A DNA stretch of 64,000 nucleotides from Chitinophaga eiseniae. Its GTDB lineage: Bacteria > Bacteroidota > Bacteroidia > Chitinophagales > Chitinophagaceae. Both the position numbers and the translations under genes were made by a program. The stretch spans positions 62,001 to 126,000 of the forward strand of contig NZ_JABAHZ010000008.1 of NCBI RefSeq assembly GCF_012641265.1. The letters run 5' to 3'. Position 1 is the stretch's first letter. Each line of letters starts with the position of its first letter. The notes under the pieces are model-generated. The model was not told where the DNA came from. It ran no database searches and saw nothing but the letters and a program-made list of their open reading frames with translations. Of this stretch, positions 41,468 through 50,970 are shown one piece after another.

Positions 41468-42079
41468 TCATCCATTTCCCATAAAACGCTCCATGGTAGC
41501 AACGCCTGCCGCATTGATCCCTTCCGACTTTATCACTTTTTGTATTGTCATCCGTATTATTTTCAGATCCAGGGCAGGGCTGATATTATTTACGTACCAT
41601 ACATCATAGGCAAACTTCTGTTCCCAGCTGATGGCGTTACGGCCATTCACCTGTGCCCAGCCGGTAATACCGGGCCGTACTTCATGACGGCGATGCTGCG
41701 TATCGTTGTACAGCGGGAGATAATCTACCAGTAAAGGGCGGGGACCTACCAGGCTCATATCTCCTTTTAATACATTGATCAGCTGGGGAATTTCATCCAG
41801 CGATGTTTTCCTGACGAACTTCCCGACTGGTGTCAGCCTCACTTCATCCGGCAGTAACCGGCCATTTGCATCCTTCCGGTCGTTCATTGTTTTGAACTTA
41901 ATGACACGGAATATCCGTCCATTTTTGCCCGGCCGGGGCTGCAAAAAGAAGGGACGGCCACTGTTAGCGATAGCCAATAACAGCACCAGTACCAACATCA
42001 CGGGTGATAATACCACCAGTGCCACCAGTGCTGCCGTGATATCCATCAGCGGTTTAAACAGGTTCCTGTACCAGTGCAT
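41468..42079 (-). CDS. Undecaprenyl-phosphate sugar phosphotransferase (PglC-like, initiating enzyme)
   Basis: 203 residues, bacterial sugar transferase family in its short, monotopic form. One hydrophobic N-terminal re-entrant helix (about 10-40), then PGKNGRIFRVIKFKTMND, TSLDEIPQLINVLKGDMSLVGPRPLL with the catalytic DE pair, and RHEVRPGITGWAQVNGRNAISWEQKF. It transfers a phospho-sugar to undecaprenyl phosphate to begin each repeat unit. The reading frame overlaps the upstream WbuB-like gene by 26 bases. Confidence 0.92.
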   Translation of the reverse strand: MHWYRNLFKPLMDITAALVALVVLSPVMLVLVLLLAIANSGRPFFLQPRPGKNGRIFRVIKFKTMNDRKDANGRLLPDEVRLTPVGKFVRKTSLDEIPQLINVLKGDMSLVGPRPLLVDYLPLYNDTQHRRHEVRPGITGWAQVNGRNAISWEQKFAYDVWYVNNISPALDLKIIRMTIQKVIKSEGINAAGVATMERFMGNG

Positions 42080-43331
42080 TGTTTGATTTTATTGCTTTAA
42101 CGATCTTTTTCCTGACGAAATCCAGGTAGCGGGATGCCAATACCTGGCGGTCGAAATTCTGCTTCGCATAACGGAAACCACTGTCGCCTTCCGTTTGCAG
42201 GCGCTGCGGATCTTCCAGGTACTCCCGGATAACCGTGTTATAAGCCGCCGTATTTTCAGGCTCTACGTAACAACCCGCCCCTGCTGTTTCCACCAACTCC
42301 CTCGACACGCCGTCGATCGCCATGAGGATAGGCTTACGGCAAGCCATGTAGTCGAATGTTTTATTGGAGTACACCGTTTTAAAGGTGTCTACCTTCTTCA
42401 ATATAGAAGCGCCCATTTCAGAAGCCAGGATATACTTAAATACATCTGCCTTAGGAACAGCATCCAGGAAGCGTACATTCTTCACACCTTTTTCCACCGC
42501 GAGCTGCTGTAACCGGGGCTTTTCCATTCCCTGCCCTATCAGCAGGAACAATACGGGCGTATCTTCCAGCGCCTTGCCGGCATCCAGCACCTGCTCCAGG
42601 TGGTTGGCCACGCCATGCGCACCCACGTAGGTGATCACAAATTTGTTGCTCAACTGATGCTCACGGCGAAAGCTATCCCGGTCGAATGATTCCAGCAGGT
42701 GATCCGACAGGGAGAAATCTGCCGCATTGGGAATGAAGATGAGCTTTTGCTCCGGCACATTTTTTTTATCGCGCAGGGTATTATAGAATGCCGGCGTCAA
42801 TACATTGATCATGGCTGCCTTACGATAAATAAAATCCTCTACCCAATAAGCCAGTTTGATGACGAATTTATTCTTCAATACGCCTGTATCGATGGCCGAC
42901 TCCGGCCAGAGATCACGCACTTCAAATACAAATGGCATCCGTTTCAGCCTGGACAACAAGTATCCCGAAAAGCCTACGAATAAAGGCGGAGAGGTGACTA
43001 CCACTACATCAAACTTGCCCTTTACTTTAAAGAGGCCTGCCCAGAGTGAAGAGAACATGAAAGAGAAATATCCCCATAGCCTGCCGAGAAAACTGGCGTT
43101 GTAAGATTCCGACACATGACAACGCCACACGGTAACGGCGCCCTGTTGCTTCTTCACAAAGTATTTCCCCTTGTACTCTTCTCTTTTAGCGGAGCCGTTG
43201 TAATGCATCATGCCGCCTAACACCGTTACTTCAGCGCCTTGCTCTGTCCAGGATTTGGTGATCTCATTCCATCGGGACCCTCCGGGATCATCTTCTTCCA
43301 AAAAGTATTGATGTACTAATAAAATTTTCAT
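42054..43331 (-). CDS. Glycosyltransferase family 4 (WbuB-like)
   Basis: 425 residues, GT-B fold. MKILLVHQYFLEEDDPGGSRWNEI and VVVTSPPLFVGFSGYLLSRLKRMPFVFEVRDLWPESAIDTGVL are the marks of the WbuB/WcaI-like subgroup (L-fucosaminyl or similar transferases). The donor half has FVITYVGAHGVANHLEQVLDAG and KTFDYMACRKPILMAIDGVS. Length typical. It probably adds the second sugar after the PglC-like enzyme. Its end overlaps the sugar transferase gene. Confidence 0.88.
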   Translation of the reverse strand: MKILLVHQYFLEEDDPGGSRWNEITKSWTEQGAEVTVLGGMMHYNGSAKREEYKGKYFVKKQQGAVTVWRCHVSESYNASFLGRLWGYFSFMFSSLWAGLFKVKGKFDVVVVTSPPLFVGFSGYLLSRLKRMPFVFEVRDLWPESAIDTGVLKNKFVIKLAYWVEDFIYRKAAMINVLTPAFYNTLRDKKNVPEQKLIFIPNAADFSLSDHLLESFDRDSFRREHQLSNKFVITYVGAHGVANHLEQVLDAGKALEDTPVLFLLIGQGMEKPRLQQLAVEKGVKNVRFLDAVPKADVFKYILASEMGASILKKVDTFKTVYSNKTFDYMACRKPILMAIDGVSRELVETAGAGCYVEPENTAAYNTVIREYLEDPQRLQTEGDSGFRYAKQNFDRQVLASRYLDFVRKKIVKAIKSNNALVQEPV

Positions 43332-43337
43332 GGATAA

Positions 43338-45230
43338 TTATATTATGATCTCAGTAATAATAGTATCAGCAGCGGTCGTAAAAACGATACTGCTGTTCTT
43401 TTCTTTTACCCCATACAGAGATGAATACATGCCCGGCTCACAAGTGGACTGCAAAATAGCGCCACTACTGTCTTCCGACCTGGTATTCAATTTCTCCGGC
43501 GTACAGGTGTGCCACAACTGTCGCATAGACAGGTGGGCAGGTTTATGTTGGATATGGTCTTTTATGATCCACTCGGCCGCATTTTTCTTCTTCCGCACCT
43601 GGCGGATATGAACAATGTCGGCGCCTGCCTGCTGAAAGCCGCTGATAGCTCCTTCCCAGATATATTCATCCGGTGTTTCGTATAATCTTGCCCGTGAGCA
43701 CTGTGTCCAGTTATACCAGATAAAACGGGGCCCTTTCAGCATTTGGTCGTAATGACCCAGCATCACGGTGTTGTGGGAAGCGGTGCCCATGAAATAACGC
43801 AAGGTGGTTTCATCGGTATTATACTTATAGCTGCCTGCATCCATCAGCAGGTTTTCGCCCTTATGCCAGATATCGAGGTGCAGGTTATCTGCCTGGGAGG
43901 GCCTGTCTTTGTGATTGCCACAACGGAGAAAGGTCAGCGTTTCCTTCTCTCTGCAAATAAAATATCCTCCCTCCGGGAATGAATACAGTACTTTGTCTTT
44001 CTCCAATACGGTATCGTGACTAGCTGCCGGCTGCAACCCGTACCAATAAAGGTCTTCGTTGGCTTCCGGCAATGCTGCATCCATTTGCAGCAACACTGCC
44101 AGCGCTTCCAGCTGCGGGCGATAATCGCGGTAGTGCTGATCGTTGAGGCGGAAGAATAATGCCCCATCATTGGCGCCATAGTTCGGCAGCCAGCCGTTGC
44201 TATCGTTCATGCATACACGCAGGAAACGCAATGACTTAACCGCCCTTTCTTTCACATGCCGCGCAAAGGATTCACCGTTGAGCTCCGACAGCCGCAATGC
44301 CCAGGTAAACAACTGGATCACCACACGGTGGTAGTTCATGGAAAACTGCAAAAAGGTACCATCGTCGTATACCTGGTAAGCAATTTCTTCTTCAAACCAT
44401 TTCTTACCCTGTTCTTTCCAGCTGGCAGCGCCAGGCAGGGAAGGGAACAGCAGTCCACCGAGATATAATGCCAGCGTTTCTGTGATAGCATGATTATTAC
44501 GTACGGCGATGCGGGAAAAATTGATATTATGAAATACATGATGCAGCTGCCAGTAGATAGCATACTGTACCTGGTCAAAAATTTCGTCTGTCAACGCCGG
44601 TGAATGGCGGTAAAAGTACAGGGCAAACGTCCAGTTGAGTACCCGCAGGCTAATCTCCTGGCTACATTTATAGTGAGGACCGCTGTTTACCTTGTTAGCG
44701 CTGATCCAGGAAAGGATGTCGTTAAACACCAGCGTGGCATTATCCTTTTCAAAGTGATGGTCATAGCGGATAATATCATACAGGTAGGCAAAACGCGCTT
44801 TTTCCCATACAAACTTAATATCCCCTGCTTCCAGTGAATAGTCGTTTACCTCGGTCCAGTGCTGTTCTCCATTATATAAAAATCCGGAATCGGGATTTTT
44901 CATCCAGGAAAAATCTTTACCAAGCGATAAAGGAGCACCGTTGAAGAAGGTGAGTTTTCCTTCTTTGATCTGTTTAAACCGTGCGGTCAGCGCAGGCGTT
45001 GGCTTTCGCGCGGCAGTTACTTCTTCCCGGCTTTGGAAGAAAAACGCTACCGGCTGCTGCTTCCACTCATCCAATGACAAGTAACGCTGAAACGCAGGCG
45101 CCTGTGGGAAGCGCTTTTTAAGGCGCCCGGTCCTGCGGTTCAACTCATGAACAGAACGGAATGCCACATACCGCCAACCCATGTTCCGCACTACTTTCAG
45201 TCCATTTATTACTGTATTCAAGCTACTCAT
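43338..45230 (-). CDS. Heparinase II/III-family polysaccharide lyase-like protein
   Basis: 630 residues from ATG 45230, chosen because it overlaps the wecB stop as ATGA; a longer frame to 45338 is within wecB. An N-terminal alpha/alpha toroid (LNWTFALYFYRHSPALT, RNNHAITETLALYLGGLLFP, FLQFSMNYHRVVIQLFTWALR) is followed by the heparinase II/III-like beta-sheet domain (FPEGGYFICREKETLTFLRCGNHKDRPSQADNLHLDIWHKGENLLMDAGSY, ASHNTVMLGHYDQM). The NNHAIT and Y.R/NYHR residues are catalytic candidates. No signal peptide. Lyases of this family cleave uronic acid polymers, and the locus makes a UDP-HexNAc uronate, so the target may be the locus product. Function inside the cell is unclear. Confidence 0.85.
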   Translation of the reverse strand: MSSLNTVINGLKVVRNMGWRYVAFRSVHELNRRTGRLKKRFPQAPAFQRYLSLDEWKQQPVAFFFQSREEVTAARKPTPALTARFKQIKEGKLTFFNGAPLSLGKDFSWMKNPDSGFLYNGEQHWTEVNDYSLEAGDIKFVWEKARFAYLYDIIRYDHHFEKDNATLVFNDILSWISANKVNSGPHYKCSQEISLRVLNWTFALYFYRHSPALTDEIFDQVQYAIYWQLHHVFHNINFSRIAVRNNHAITETLALYLGGLLFPSLPGAASWKEQGKKWFEEEIAYQVYDDGTFLQFSMNYHRVVIQLFTWALRLSELNGESFARHVKERAVKSLRFLRVCMNDSNGWLPNYGANDGALFFRLNDQHYRDYRPQLEALAVLLQMDAALPEANEDLYWYGLQPAASHDTVLEKDKVLYSFPEGGYFICREKETLTFLRCGNHKDRPSQADNLHLDIWHKGENLLMDAGSYKYNTDETTLRYFMGTASHNTVMLGHYDQMLKGPRFIWYNWTQCSRARLYETPDEYIWEGAISGFQQAGADIVHIRQVRKKKNAAEWIIKDHIQHKPAHLSMRQLWHTCTPEKLNTRSEDSSGAILQSTCEPGMYSSLYGVKEKNSSIVFTTAADTIITEIII

Positions 45231-46345
45231 ACTACTGTTGTCTCCTGCTGTTTTACAGCAAATATTTTTGTCAGGTGTGCTACAATTCTCTCTGATGTTT
45301 TGCCATCCCATAAAGCGGGAACAGCTCCTTTTTTCCATTGCCCTGCAAATAATTTCTGCATAGCGGGCGCCAGTGCTTTGGGATCTGTGCCCAGTAGTTC
45401 GTTGGTGCCGGTAATACAGGTTTCAGGACGCTCGGTAGAGTCCCGCAGCGTCATGCAGGGTACTCCCATGACAGTCGTTTCTTCTGTGATACCACCTGAG
45501 TCGGTGATCACCGCTTTCGCATTTTCCACCAGGTAGTTGAATTCCAGGTAACCCAGTGGCTCTACCAGGTGTAAACGGGGATGTGCCACCGCAATTTTTT
45601 CCAGGTTTTTGGCCGTGCGCGGGTGTACCGGGAAAATGACCGGTAATTGCTGGCTATTGCTCATAATTTCATTGATCAGCAGCGCCAGGTTATCTTCTTC
45701 ATCCACGTTCGCGGGACGATGGAGGGTCATTACCAGGTATTGCCGGGGTTGCAGTCCGGCCCTTTCCCATATGGGCGGCGGCGTAAAGCGACTCCGTTGT
45801 TTCAGGAGTGTATCAATCATGGTATTGCCTACAAAGAGAATCTGTTCTGCGATTTTCCCTTCCTTTTGCAGGTTGGTATTGGCAATAATAGAGGTGGTAA
45901 AGAAATAGTCGGTGATGGCATCGGTTACCAGGCGGTTAATTTCTTCGGGCATAGTAATATCACCGGAACGGATACCCGCTTCTACGTGCGCTACTTTGAT
46001 CTTCATTTTTTTTGCTACAATGGCACAGGCCAATGTAGACGTTACATCTCCCACCACCAGCAACAAATCGCAGGGATGCGCCGTCAGTTCCTTTTCAAAG
46101 CGGACCATGATATTGGCTGTTTGTTCCGCTTGTGTACCACCGCCTGATTCCAGGTTAGCATCCGGCTCAGGTATTCCCAGCTGTTCAAAAAATGATTGAC
46201 TCATGTTTTTGTCGTAATGCTGGCCGGTATGCACCAGTCTATAACTGATGTTGTACCCGTCCTGGCGCTTTTCCTGGACGGCGGCAATAATAGGAGCTAT
46301 TTTCATGAAATTAGGGCGCGCTCCCGCGATGATGGTTAACTTCAT
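45227..46345 (-). CDS. wecB: UDP-N-acetylglucosamine 2-epimerase (non-hydrolysing)
   Basis: 372 residues from ATG 46345; the frame runs on to 46438 but MKLTIIAGARPNFMKIAPII is the family start. It converts UDP-GlcNAc to UDP-ManNAc. HTGQHYDKNMSQSFFEQL, VVGDVTSTLACAIVAKKM, HVEAGIRSGD (catalytic Glu region), TLHRPANVDE, FPVHPRT and DSGGITEETTVMGVPCMTLRDSTERPE are all seen. With the 6-dehydrogenase at 58851 it could yield a ManNAc uronate precursor or act separately. Its stop overlaps the lyase gene start. Confidence 0.93.
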   Translation of the reverse strand: MKLTIIAGARPNFMKIAPIIAAVQEKRQDGYNISYRLVHTGQHYDKNMSQSFFEQLGIPEPDANLESGGGTQAEQTANIMVRFEKELTAHPCDLLLVVGDVTSTLACAIVAKKMKIKVAHVEAGIRSGDITMPEEINRLVTDAITDYFFTTSIIANTNLQKEGKIAEQILFVGNTMIDTLLKQRSRFTPPPIWERAGLQPRQYLVMTLHRPANVDEEDNLALLINEIMSNSQQLPVIFPVHPRTAKNLEKIAVAHPRLHLVEPLGYLEFNYLVENAKAVITDSGGITEETTVMGVPCMTLRDSTERPETCITGTNELLGTDPKALAPAMQKLFAGQWKKGAVPALWDGKTSERIVAHLTKIFAVKQQETTVV

Positions 46346-46430
46346 ATCGATATGGTTTTTAAATATAATTAATGGTTTTTCGGCTATGGCTATTGCTACA
46401 TGGTTCTTCAGATATATACTGCAGACGAAT

Positions 46431-48608
46431 CTATACAACTGCTACAGGCCTCTCTTCCGCTTTCTCCGAACGGTTTTTGGCGGTAGCGCCTATGGGCGCT
46501 ACTGCTACCCAGCCCCCTTGCTTCAGGCTATCAATTGCAGCGAAGCTGGCCAGGGTGGTATTGATGATTTCGTCAAAAGGAATGAGTGCTGCGCCACCAT
46601 TTTTGATACGTTCGGTCAATAGTCCGAATTGGGCCTTGTGCCCTTTATCAATGCCGGTCTTCAATTTGGTGAACCCTTTAAACCCGAATCCTTCGGTAAC
46701 CCGGTAGTTGTCGATGACTGCCGTCCGTTCCTGTGAATACACCTCTATCCTTTCTTTTGCGTATGTTTTGGATCCATTGGAGAAATAGTTGATTACGCCG
46801 GTGGAACCGTTTTCATATTGCAATAAGATGGAAGCGTTGTCCGTGTTTTCTGCCGGGTTGGTGCCCATGGCATTCATGCAAACGGCCTTTACTTTACTAC
46901 CGGTCAGGTAAGTGATCAGGTCTATAAAGTGGCAGGCTTCCCCGATGATACGGCCACCGCCTACTTTCATATCATGCACCCAAACATTGGCCGGTATGGC
47001 GCCGGCATTCATAGTGGCAATGATATTCATGGGCGTGTTACCTACCAGTTGTTTAACTTTCTGTACATGCGGCGAAAAACGGCGGTTAAATCCTACGGTG
47101 AGCGTAACAGATCCGTTGTACGCCGCAACAATCCTTTCCAGTTCTTCCCGGTTGAGTGCCAGCGGCTTTTCTACGAACACATGTTTGCCCGCCTGTAAGG
47201 CTTTCGTTACCATACCCGCATGCGCGTTATGACGGGTGGTGATCAACACCGCGTCGGTATCTGCATCGTGCAGCAGCTCCTGGTAGTCGGTGGTGCTGTA
47301 GGCGATCTTATGTTTTTTTGCCAGGGCAGTACCGGTAACCCCTCCGGCGCTGGCAATGTATTTAATATTGGCGCCTACTTTTTCAAGGGCTGGCAACATG
47401 GTCATCTTGGTAAAATTGCCTGCTCCCACGATGCCAAAAACGCCTTTCGAGCCTTTGAAAGAAGCACCGGGAATAACCTGTACCACCCGCTCTGCCGTGG
47501 CCTGTTCGGGGTATACCAGGATGGAGGCAATGGCATTACTATGCCCTATATCGCCGTATATTTTCTGGTATTCCGCCAATGGCACCCGCTCCGTGATCAA
47601 AGAAGCTACATCCAGCTTCCGGGCGCTGATGGCCTGGAGTATGGCTTCGAAATTTCTTTTTTCTGTCCATCTCACAAAGGACAATGGATAATCCTGGCCC
47701 CGTTGCTCATAATTTTCGTCATAACGGCCAGGCCCGTACGAACAGGATACCTGGAAGGTGAGCTCTTTCTCATAAAACTCTGCCCGGCTGATATTGAGCC
47801 CGATTACCCCCACCAGCACAATCCTGCCGCGCTTACGGCTCATCTGGGCAGCCTGGGAAATGATATCATCTGTTTTGGCAGAAGCGGTGATAATAACGCC
47901 GTCGGCCCCAATGCCGCCGGTAAGGTCCATCACGGCTTTTACCACATCCGTTCCTTCCCGGGGATTAATGCCGATGATACCTTTTTCACGCGCCAATGCT
48001 ATTTTCTTTGCGTCGAGATCTACGCCTATAACCCTGCAGCCATTGGCTGCCAGCAAGCCTGCGGTCATTAAACCGATCAGGCCAAGGCCGATCACTACTA
48101 CTGTTTCACCGAGGGTAGGATTGCATAACCGGATGCCTTGCAGCCCGATAGAACCAATCACAGTAAATGCCGCTTCTTCATCGGTTACATTGTCTGGAAT
48201 GGCTGCCACCAGGTTTTGCGGTATGCATACAAACTCCGCATGTTGGCCATTAGAGGCCACGCGGTCACCTATTTTAAAGTCATGTACGTCTTCTCCTACT
48301 GCGATCACTTTTCCCACATTACAATATCCCAAAGGGAGTGGTTGTCCCAGTTTATTGAATACAGCTTCCAGGGTGGGCATCAAACCTTCCGTTTTCACTT
48401 TATCCAATACCTGCTTTACCTTATCGGGCTGCTGACGGGCCTTCTGGATCAGGTTGGCCTTCCCAAACTCCACGAGCATGCGCTCCGTTCCCAGCGACAC
48501 CAGGCTACGGGTAGTTTGTATCAGCACACAGCCCCGGCTGATACCCGGCGCTGGTACATCCTCCAATATAGTTTCTCCTGTTTTGAAAGACTGGATCAAT
48601 TGTTTCAT
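46431..48608 (-). CDS. Bi-domain oxidoreductase: Zn-type alcohol dehydrogenase fused to Gfo/Idh/MocA dehydrogenase
   Basis: 725 residues. The N-terminal half (about 1-345) is a medium-chain dehydrogenase: a GroES-like part with GYCNVGKVIAVGEDVHDFKIGDRVASNGQHAEF, and the Rossmann part with VVVIGLGLIGLMTAGLLAANGCRVIGVDLD. The structural-zinc cysteines and the usual catalytic CxxH motif are not evident. The C-terminal half (about 380-725) is Gfo/Idh/MocA-type: FGIVGAGNFTKMTMLPALEK, VFVEKPLALN with the catalytic Lys in EKP, NVWVHDMKVGGGRIIGEACHFIDL. Such fusions recur beside heparinase-like genes in polysaccharide clusters; probably oxidises or epimerises a nucleotide sugar or chain end. Reaction unknown. 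Confidence 0.88.
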   Translation of the reverse strand: MKQLIQSFKTGETILEDVPAPGISRGCVLIQTTRSLVSLGTERMLVEFGKANLIQKARQQPDKVKQVLDKVKTEGLMPTLEAVFNKLGQPLPLGYCNVGKVIAVGEDVHDFKIGDRVASNGQHAEFVCIPQNLVAAIPDNVTDEEAAFTVIGSIGLQGIRLCNPTLGETVVVIGLGLIGLMTAGLLAANGCRVIGVDLDAKKIALAREKGIIGINPREGTDVVKAVMDLTGGIGADGVIITASAKTDDIISQAAQMSRKRGRIVLVGVIGLNISRAEFYEKELTFQVSCSYGPGRYDENYEQRGQDYPLSFVRWTEKRNFEAILQAISARKLDVASLITERVPLAEYQKIYGDIGHSNAIASILVYPEQATAERVVQVIPGASFKGSKGVFGIVGAGNFTKMTMLPALEKVGANIKYIASAGGVTGTALAKKHKIAYSTTDYQELLHDADTDAVLITTRHNAHAGMVTKALQAGKHVFVEKPLALNREELERIVAAYNGSVTLTVGFNRRFSPHVQKVKQLVGNTPMNIIATMNAGAIPANVWVHDMKVGGGRIIGEACHFIDLITYLTGSKVKAVCMNAMGTNPAENTDNASILLQYENGSTGVINYFSNGSKTYAKERIEVYSQERTAVIDNYRVTEGFGFKGFTKLKTGIDKGHKAQFGLLTERIKNGGAALIPFDEIINTTLASFAAIDSLKQGGWVAVAPIGATAKNRSEKAEERPVAVV

Positions 48609-48623
48609 TGCTTCAATAGTTTA

Positions 48624-49991
48624 TTAGTTTGTTATTTCAGCATGGTTCACCAGCAGGTTTACCTTTCCTGAAACGGTTTTAATAGGACGATCAATTAACT
48701 TAAACTCAAATCGTATATCCACGTTACTGCTATCAAATAATTTTTCCGGGTGTTGTAATTCAGAGATACTGTCAGACAATACATACAGGATAGTGGCTTC
48801 TCCCGGCTGCCGTTGGGTAATCTGGAGATGCGAACACATATCGAACAACCGGTGATGACGCCCAAAAATGAGTCCTGTTAAAGGAATCCTTTTGTTTTTT
48901 GCATCCAGCACAAATTCGCCAGCCCTGCCCCCCGCGATGGAAAATGACTGCAATACGCCATGGTTTGACTTTGCATCATTGATTTCATCGTAGGTATCAT
49001 ACCTGATTAAGGGAGAAGCCATATTATAGAAGCCTGTACCTACCAGGTTTTGTGTACCGTTGTTGGCGTTATTATCTAACGCCTCCGTATATCCGTAGGT
49101 CTGGAAAGGCGTATACACAAACTTCTCCGTTTCATAAGCCAGTACGCTCCTTTCAGTATGCCCGTACCAGGAAATGGTAGATATGCCAAAAACCTTCTCC
49201 AGGGTATCTCTGAATAAGGGCATCGGGTATTCTGAACTCAGGAAAGCCCCTTTCAGGTTCTTTTTCAGGAGCCCGATCAATTCATGATCATGATCCCGGC
49301 AGTATAAGCTAAATTCATACAGCGCACTGGGATAACCATGCAGGTATTCAATCCGCTGCCTTTTCAGAATTTTCTTCAGCTCTGCTGCACACAGCTTCAG
49401 GTCTTCATAAATATTTACGCCGTAGCTATGACGCAGGGCATCATATTCCACGCAGTTCTTCTTAAACTCGCTTCTGCCCGCAAAGGTCAACTTCAGGCTA
49501 CTGGGCTTATATCCCAACCGTTCCCAGATACGGTGCATATGTGCCCATTCATTGGCAATCATTTTCGAGGATACATAAAACGTAAGCGGGTTACCGGAAG
49601 AACCGCCGGTATTGGCGATGTACTTATCTTTTATGTCAGCCGTTCTTTCTTCCACCGCATATCGCTTCAGTATTTCCTTGTTGATCACGGGCACCCTTTG
49701 TATGTCGTCAAAAGATTGTACCTCCCCTGGAGAAAATCCTTTTTCGTCGTAGTAGGATTTATAAAACGGTACCTGTTCATAAGCATAGTTTAATATGTGA
49801 CGAAAGCGCTGCAATATAAATGCCCGCTGTCCTTCTATATCCAATGCCTCATAGGCCGCAATATCCGACCGCCTGCGCTGGTAAACGTTTCCTACGCCGG
49901 GTCTGCTTTCAAAGGGAATAAGCGATAAGGCCTTCCCGATCAAAGGACTATTTATATTCAGGTTCTTTTTAACAAAAACGATTAAACTCAT
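48624..49991 (-). CDS. Phenylacetate-CoA ligase/CapK-family protein
   Basis: 455 residues, adenylate-forming superfamily. FDDIQRVPVINKEILKRYAVEE, the phosphate-binding stretch YIANTGGSSGNPLTFYVSS (about 125-145) and SSEYPMPLFRDTLEKVFGISTISWYGHTERSVLAYE match the CapK/PaaK-like proteins found in capsule loci. The C-terminal domain (LTGLIFGRHHRLFDMCSH...) is present. Expected to activate a carboxylate for transfer onto sugars, but no capsule CapK has a firmly known reaction. Four bases after the GT at 49996. Confidence 0.85.
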   Translation of the reverse strand: MSLIVFVKKNLNINSPLIGKALSLIPFESRPGVGNVYQRRRSDIAAYEALDIEGQRAFILQRFRHILNYAYEQVPFYKSYYDEKGFSPGEVQSFDDIQRVPVINKEILKRYAVEERTADIKDKYIANTGGSSGNPLTFYVSSKMIANEWAHMHRIWERLGYKPSSLKLTFAGRSEFKKNCVEYDALRHSYGVNIYEDLKLCAAELKKILKRQRIEYLHGYPSALYEFSLYCRDHDHELIGLLKKNLKGAFLSSEYPMPLFRDTLEKVFGISTISWYGHTERSVLAYETEKFVYTPFQTYGYTEALDNNANNGTQNLVGTGFYNMASPLIRYDTYDEINDAKSNHGVLQSFSIAGGRAGEFVLDAKNKRIPLTGLIFGRHHRLFDMCSHLQITQRQPGEATILYVLSDSISELQHPEKLFDSSNVDIRFEFKLIDRPIKTVSGKVNLLVNHAEITN

Positions 49992-49995
49992 ACAG

Positions 49996-50958
49996 CTAAT
50001 TGATTACTTCCTGGTACAGCTCCAATAACTCGGCGGCTGCATTCTTTAAATGAACTCCTGGTGTATTATTATCTCCTTTTTTCAATTGACGAATCGCCTG
50101 TTCTATGGCTTGTTCGCTGAGTGGTACCAGCTGCACGCCGGCAGGGCGGTTTACCACCTCTGTTGCCAGCACCTGTCTCTTCAGGTACAGCGCTTCTTTC
50201 ACCGACAATGAATCACCATCTGTGGTGGTGATCCGTAAAAACACATCCGACATTTTCAGCACTTCAAAAAAACTATGCGGCTGATCAATGAGTATGATAT
50301 TTTCCGACAGCGGTTCTCCTGTTTCGGCAAAATATCTTTGATAGCTGCCCGACGGATCGGAAATGATCAAACACGCTTCCGGCCATGCTTTAAATATTTT
50401 TACCAGCAACGACACCTGGTAAATTTCGCGGCCCTGCTTGTCTCTCGACACGCTGGAGGCATTGGTAGCGCAAACCAGGCGGGTGCGTTGTTGTAACACG
50501 GCTTCTTTTATAGCCGCCGGCAGCACTTCCTCCTGTCCTGGCGGAATAAACGCCGGGATAAACCGGGTACGTTTATTCATCCTGCTGCCCAGTTCCATGC
50601 TTTTCTGATTCAGCACAATCGGCTGGTAAGCCAGGCGGAACGACCAGTTGTCGGCCAGGTTTTTCATGGCGCTATACTGTCCCACATTTCCATGGTAAGT
50701 AAATACCACTTTCTTCCCCAGCAAGGTGCTGACTGTTACCAGCGCGCATCTTAACAGGGGATTGGATACATGGAAATGAACAAACCGGTGCCGCCAGATA
50801 CTTTTCAGGGTGTCGGCAGGTTTAGCTCTCCTGATATCTGAAAACGTGTAATCGTATCCGTTACCATCCAGGAACTGCCGCAGCCGCTTGATGTGCATCG
50901 TGATTCCGCCAATGGGAGGCGGCATGGTAGCCAATATCAATAGTGCCGGTTTCCTCAT
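49996..50958 (-). CDS. Glycosyltransferase (GT-B fold, GT4-like)
   Basis: 320 residues. ATMPPPIGGITMHIKRLRQFLDGNGYDY opens an acceptor domain of the GT4-like type, HFHVSNPLLRCALVTVSTLLGKKVVFTYHGNVG and the donor half with VFLRITTTDGDSLSVKEALYLKRQVLATEVVNRPAGV replace the usual E.FG...EA motif; the first glutamate of EX7E is a Asp/Thr-rich stretch (TTTDGDS). It is shorter than typical GT4. The sugar is unknown; a role in the repeat unit is inferred from the cluster. Confidence 0.75.
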   Translation of the reverse strand: MRKPALLILATMPPPIGGITMHIKRLRQFLDGNGYDYTFSDIRRAKPADTLKSIWRHRFVHFHVSNPLLRCALVTVSTLLGKKVVFTYHGNVGQYSAMKNLADNWSFRLAYQPIVLNQKSMELGSRMNKRTRFIPAFIPPGQEEVLPAAIKEAVLQQRTRLVCATNASSVSRDKQGREIYQVSLLVKIFKAWPEACLIISDPSGSYQRYFAETGEPLSENIILIDQPHSFFEVLKMSDVFLRITTTDGDSLSVKEALYLKRQVLATEVVNRPAGVQLVPLSEQAIEQAIRQLKKGDNNTPGVHLKNAAAELLELYQEVIN

Positions 50959-50970
50959 CTTTTATTCTTC

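Noticed and set aside
45231..45338. N-terminal extension of the heparinase-like protein
   Set aside because: It lies within wecB and would add a Cys-rich, non-family segment; ATG 45230 makes an ATGA overlap and fits the family.
47220..48071. 283-codon plus-strand open frame
   Set aside because: Antisense to the bi-domain oxidoreductase, which is supported by Rossmann motifs in both halves.
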